64,000 nucleotides of DNA from Novosphingobium sp. 18050 (GTDB taxonomy: Bacteria; Pseudomonadota; Alphaproteobacteria; Sphingomonadales; Sphingomonadaceae), in contig NZ_CACSJO010000004.1 in the NCBI RefSeq assembly GCF_902706195.1, positions 62,001 through 126,000 on the forward strand, in the 5' to 3' direction. Below, one piece after another: positions 63,874 through 64,000 of this stretch. The notes under the pieces are model-generated. The model saw only the letters and a list, made by a program, of their open reading frames with translations, had not been told where the DNA came from and made no database searches. Both the position numbers and the translations under genes were made by a program. Each line of letters opens with the position of its first letter. The first letter of the stretch is position 1.

Positions 63874-64000
63874 GTGGCCACTGAGGCGGAAGACAAACCG
63901 ATGGGCAAGCTGAGCGACCCCTTCTCCATGCGCGACGAAACCCCGACGCGCCAGGTGGGCTTGCGCATGACCATCGTCAGCCGGCTGCAGCGCAACAATT
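63874..64000 (+). CDS. Partial gene, probably a MarR-type regulator
   Basis: Only the first 42 codons are inside the window. GTG 63874 follows AAGGAG at 6 bases. An ATG at 63870 would hit a stop after four codons, so the GTG frame is the real one. Residues include MGKLSDPFSMRDETPTRQVGL and RMTIVSRLQRNN. The last part resembles the first helix of MarR-family proteins, but the DNA-binding domain is cut off. The call is tentative. Confidence 0.5.
   Translation, partial: MATEAEDKPMGKLSDPFSMRDETPTRQVGLRMTIVSRLQRNN

Overview
This is a GC-rich chromosomal segment from an alphaproteobacterium, most likely a sphingomonad (Sphingomonadales, Novosphingobium/Sphingobium-like). The assignment is inferred from four things: the gene order infA-maf-RNase E/G-yacG-tRNA-Phe; the neighbouring genes for BolA, a J-domain protein and CobS; an HWE-type histidine kinase; and two large TonB-dependent receptors. 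No species-level marker (rRNA) is present. I see no insertion sequence, integrase, CRISPR array or rRNA gene.

Layout. 0-5.8 kb: a META-like lipoprotein, then recR-def-rmuC (minus), divergent fmt (plus), a cupin protein and truA. 5.8-8.8 kb: an orphan GAF-PAS-PAS-HWE histidine kinase and cobS. 8.9-15.2 kb: an accessory block in which an HxlR/SCP2 regulator faces a tightly packed ten-gene plus-strand operon. That operon holds four VOC/glyoxalase-fold proteins, three glutathione-transferase-like proteins, a DUF1428 protein, an AHSA1/SRPBCC protein and a GFA-type zinc protein. 15.2-22.2 kb: a J-domain protein and bolA (divergent), then hisG-hisD-nusB, thiL and the proton-pumping pyrophosphatase hppA. 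22.4-29 kb: a GNAT-type acyltransferase with a JmjC/cupin-like oxygenase, a photolyase-cyclopropane fatty acid synthase pair, a PAP2 phosphatase and a DUF457 membrane protein. 29-37.9 kb: korAB (2-oxoacid:ferredoxin oxidoreductase), rppH, a TPR protein, rsmB, guaB and an M28 peptidase. 38.1-45.8 kb: a YpfJ-type zinc metallopeptidase, two exported proteins, uvrC and a 1044-residue TonB receptor with an unusual insert. 46.1-48.3 kb: infA-maf-rng-like-yacG and tRNA-Phe.

48.3-51.3 kb is the odd stretch: about 2.9 kb directly after tRNA-Phe with very low coding density, AT-rich pockets and only a few small plausible genes (a phage-type small protein, a YozE-SAM-like protein, a doubtful membrane peptide). 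51.3-57.1 kb is a complete RND tripartite efflux operon. 57.1-64 kb looks like a catabolism/uptake cluster: a DapB-like NAD(P)-dependent dehydrogenase, a TonB receptor and an MFS exporter with a soluble C-terminal domain on the minus strand, divergent from a thiolase and a partial, probably MarR-type, regulator.

The strongest candidate for an undescribed system is the HxlR-controlled VOC/GST/GFA operon. It sits exactly between cobS and the J-domain/bolA pair, which are often neighbours in alphaproteobacteria, and no cobT is present. Its regulator has a perfect inverted repeat over its own promoter and start codon. Intergenic regions carry several families of palindromic REP-like repeats, one of which (420-599) has the look of a small mobile inverted-repeat unit.
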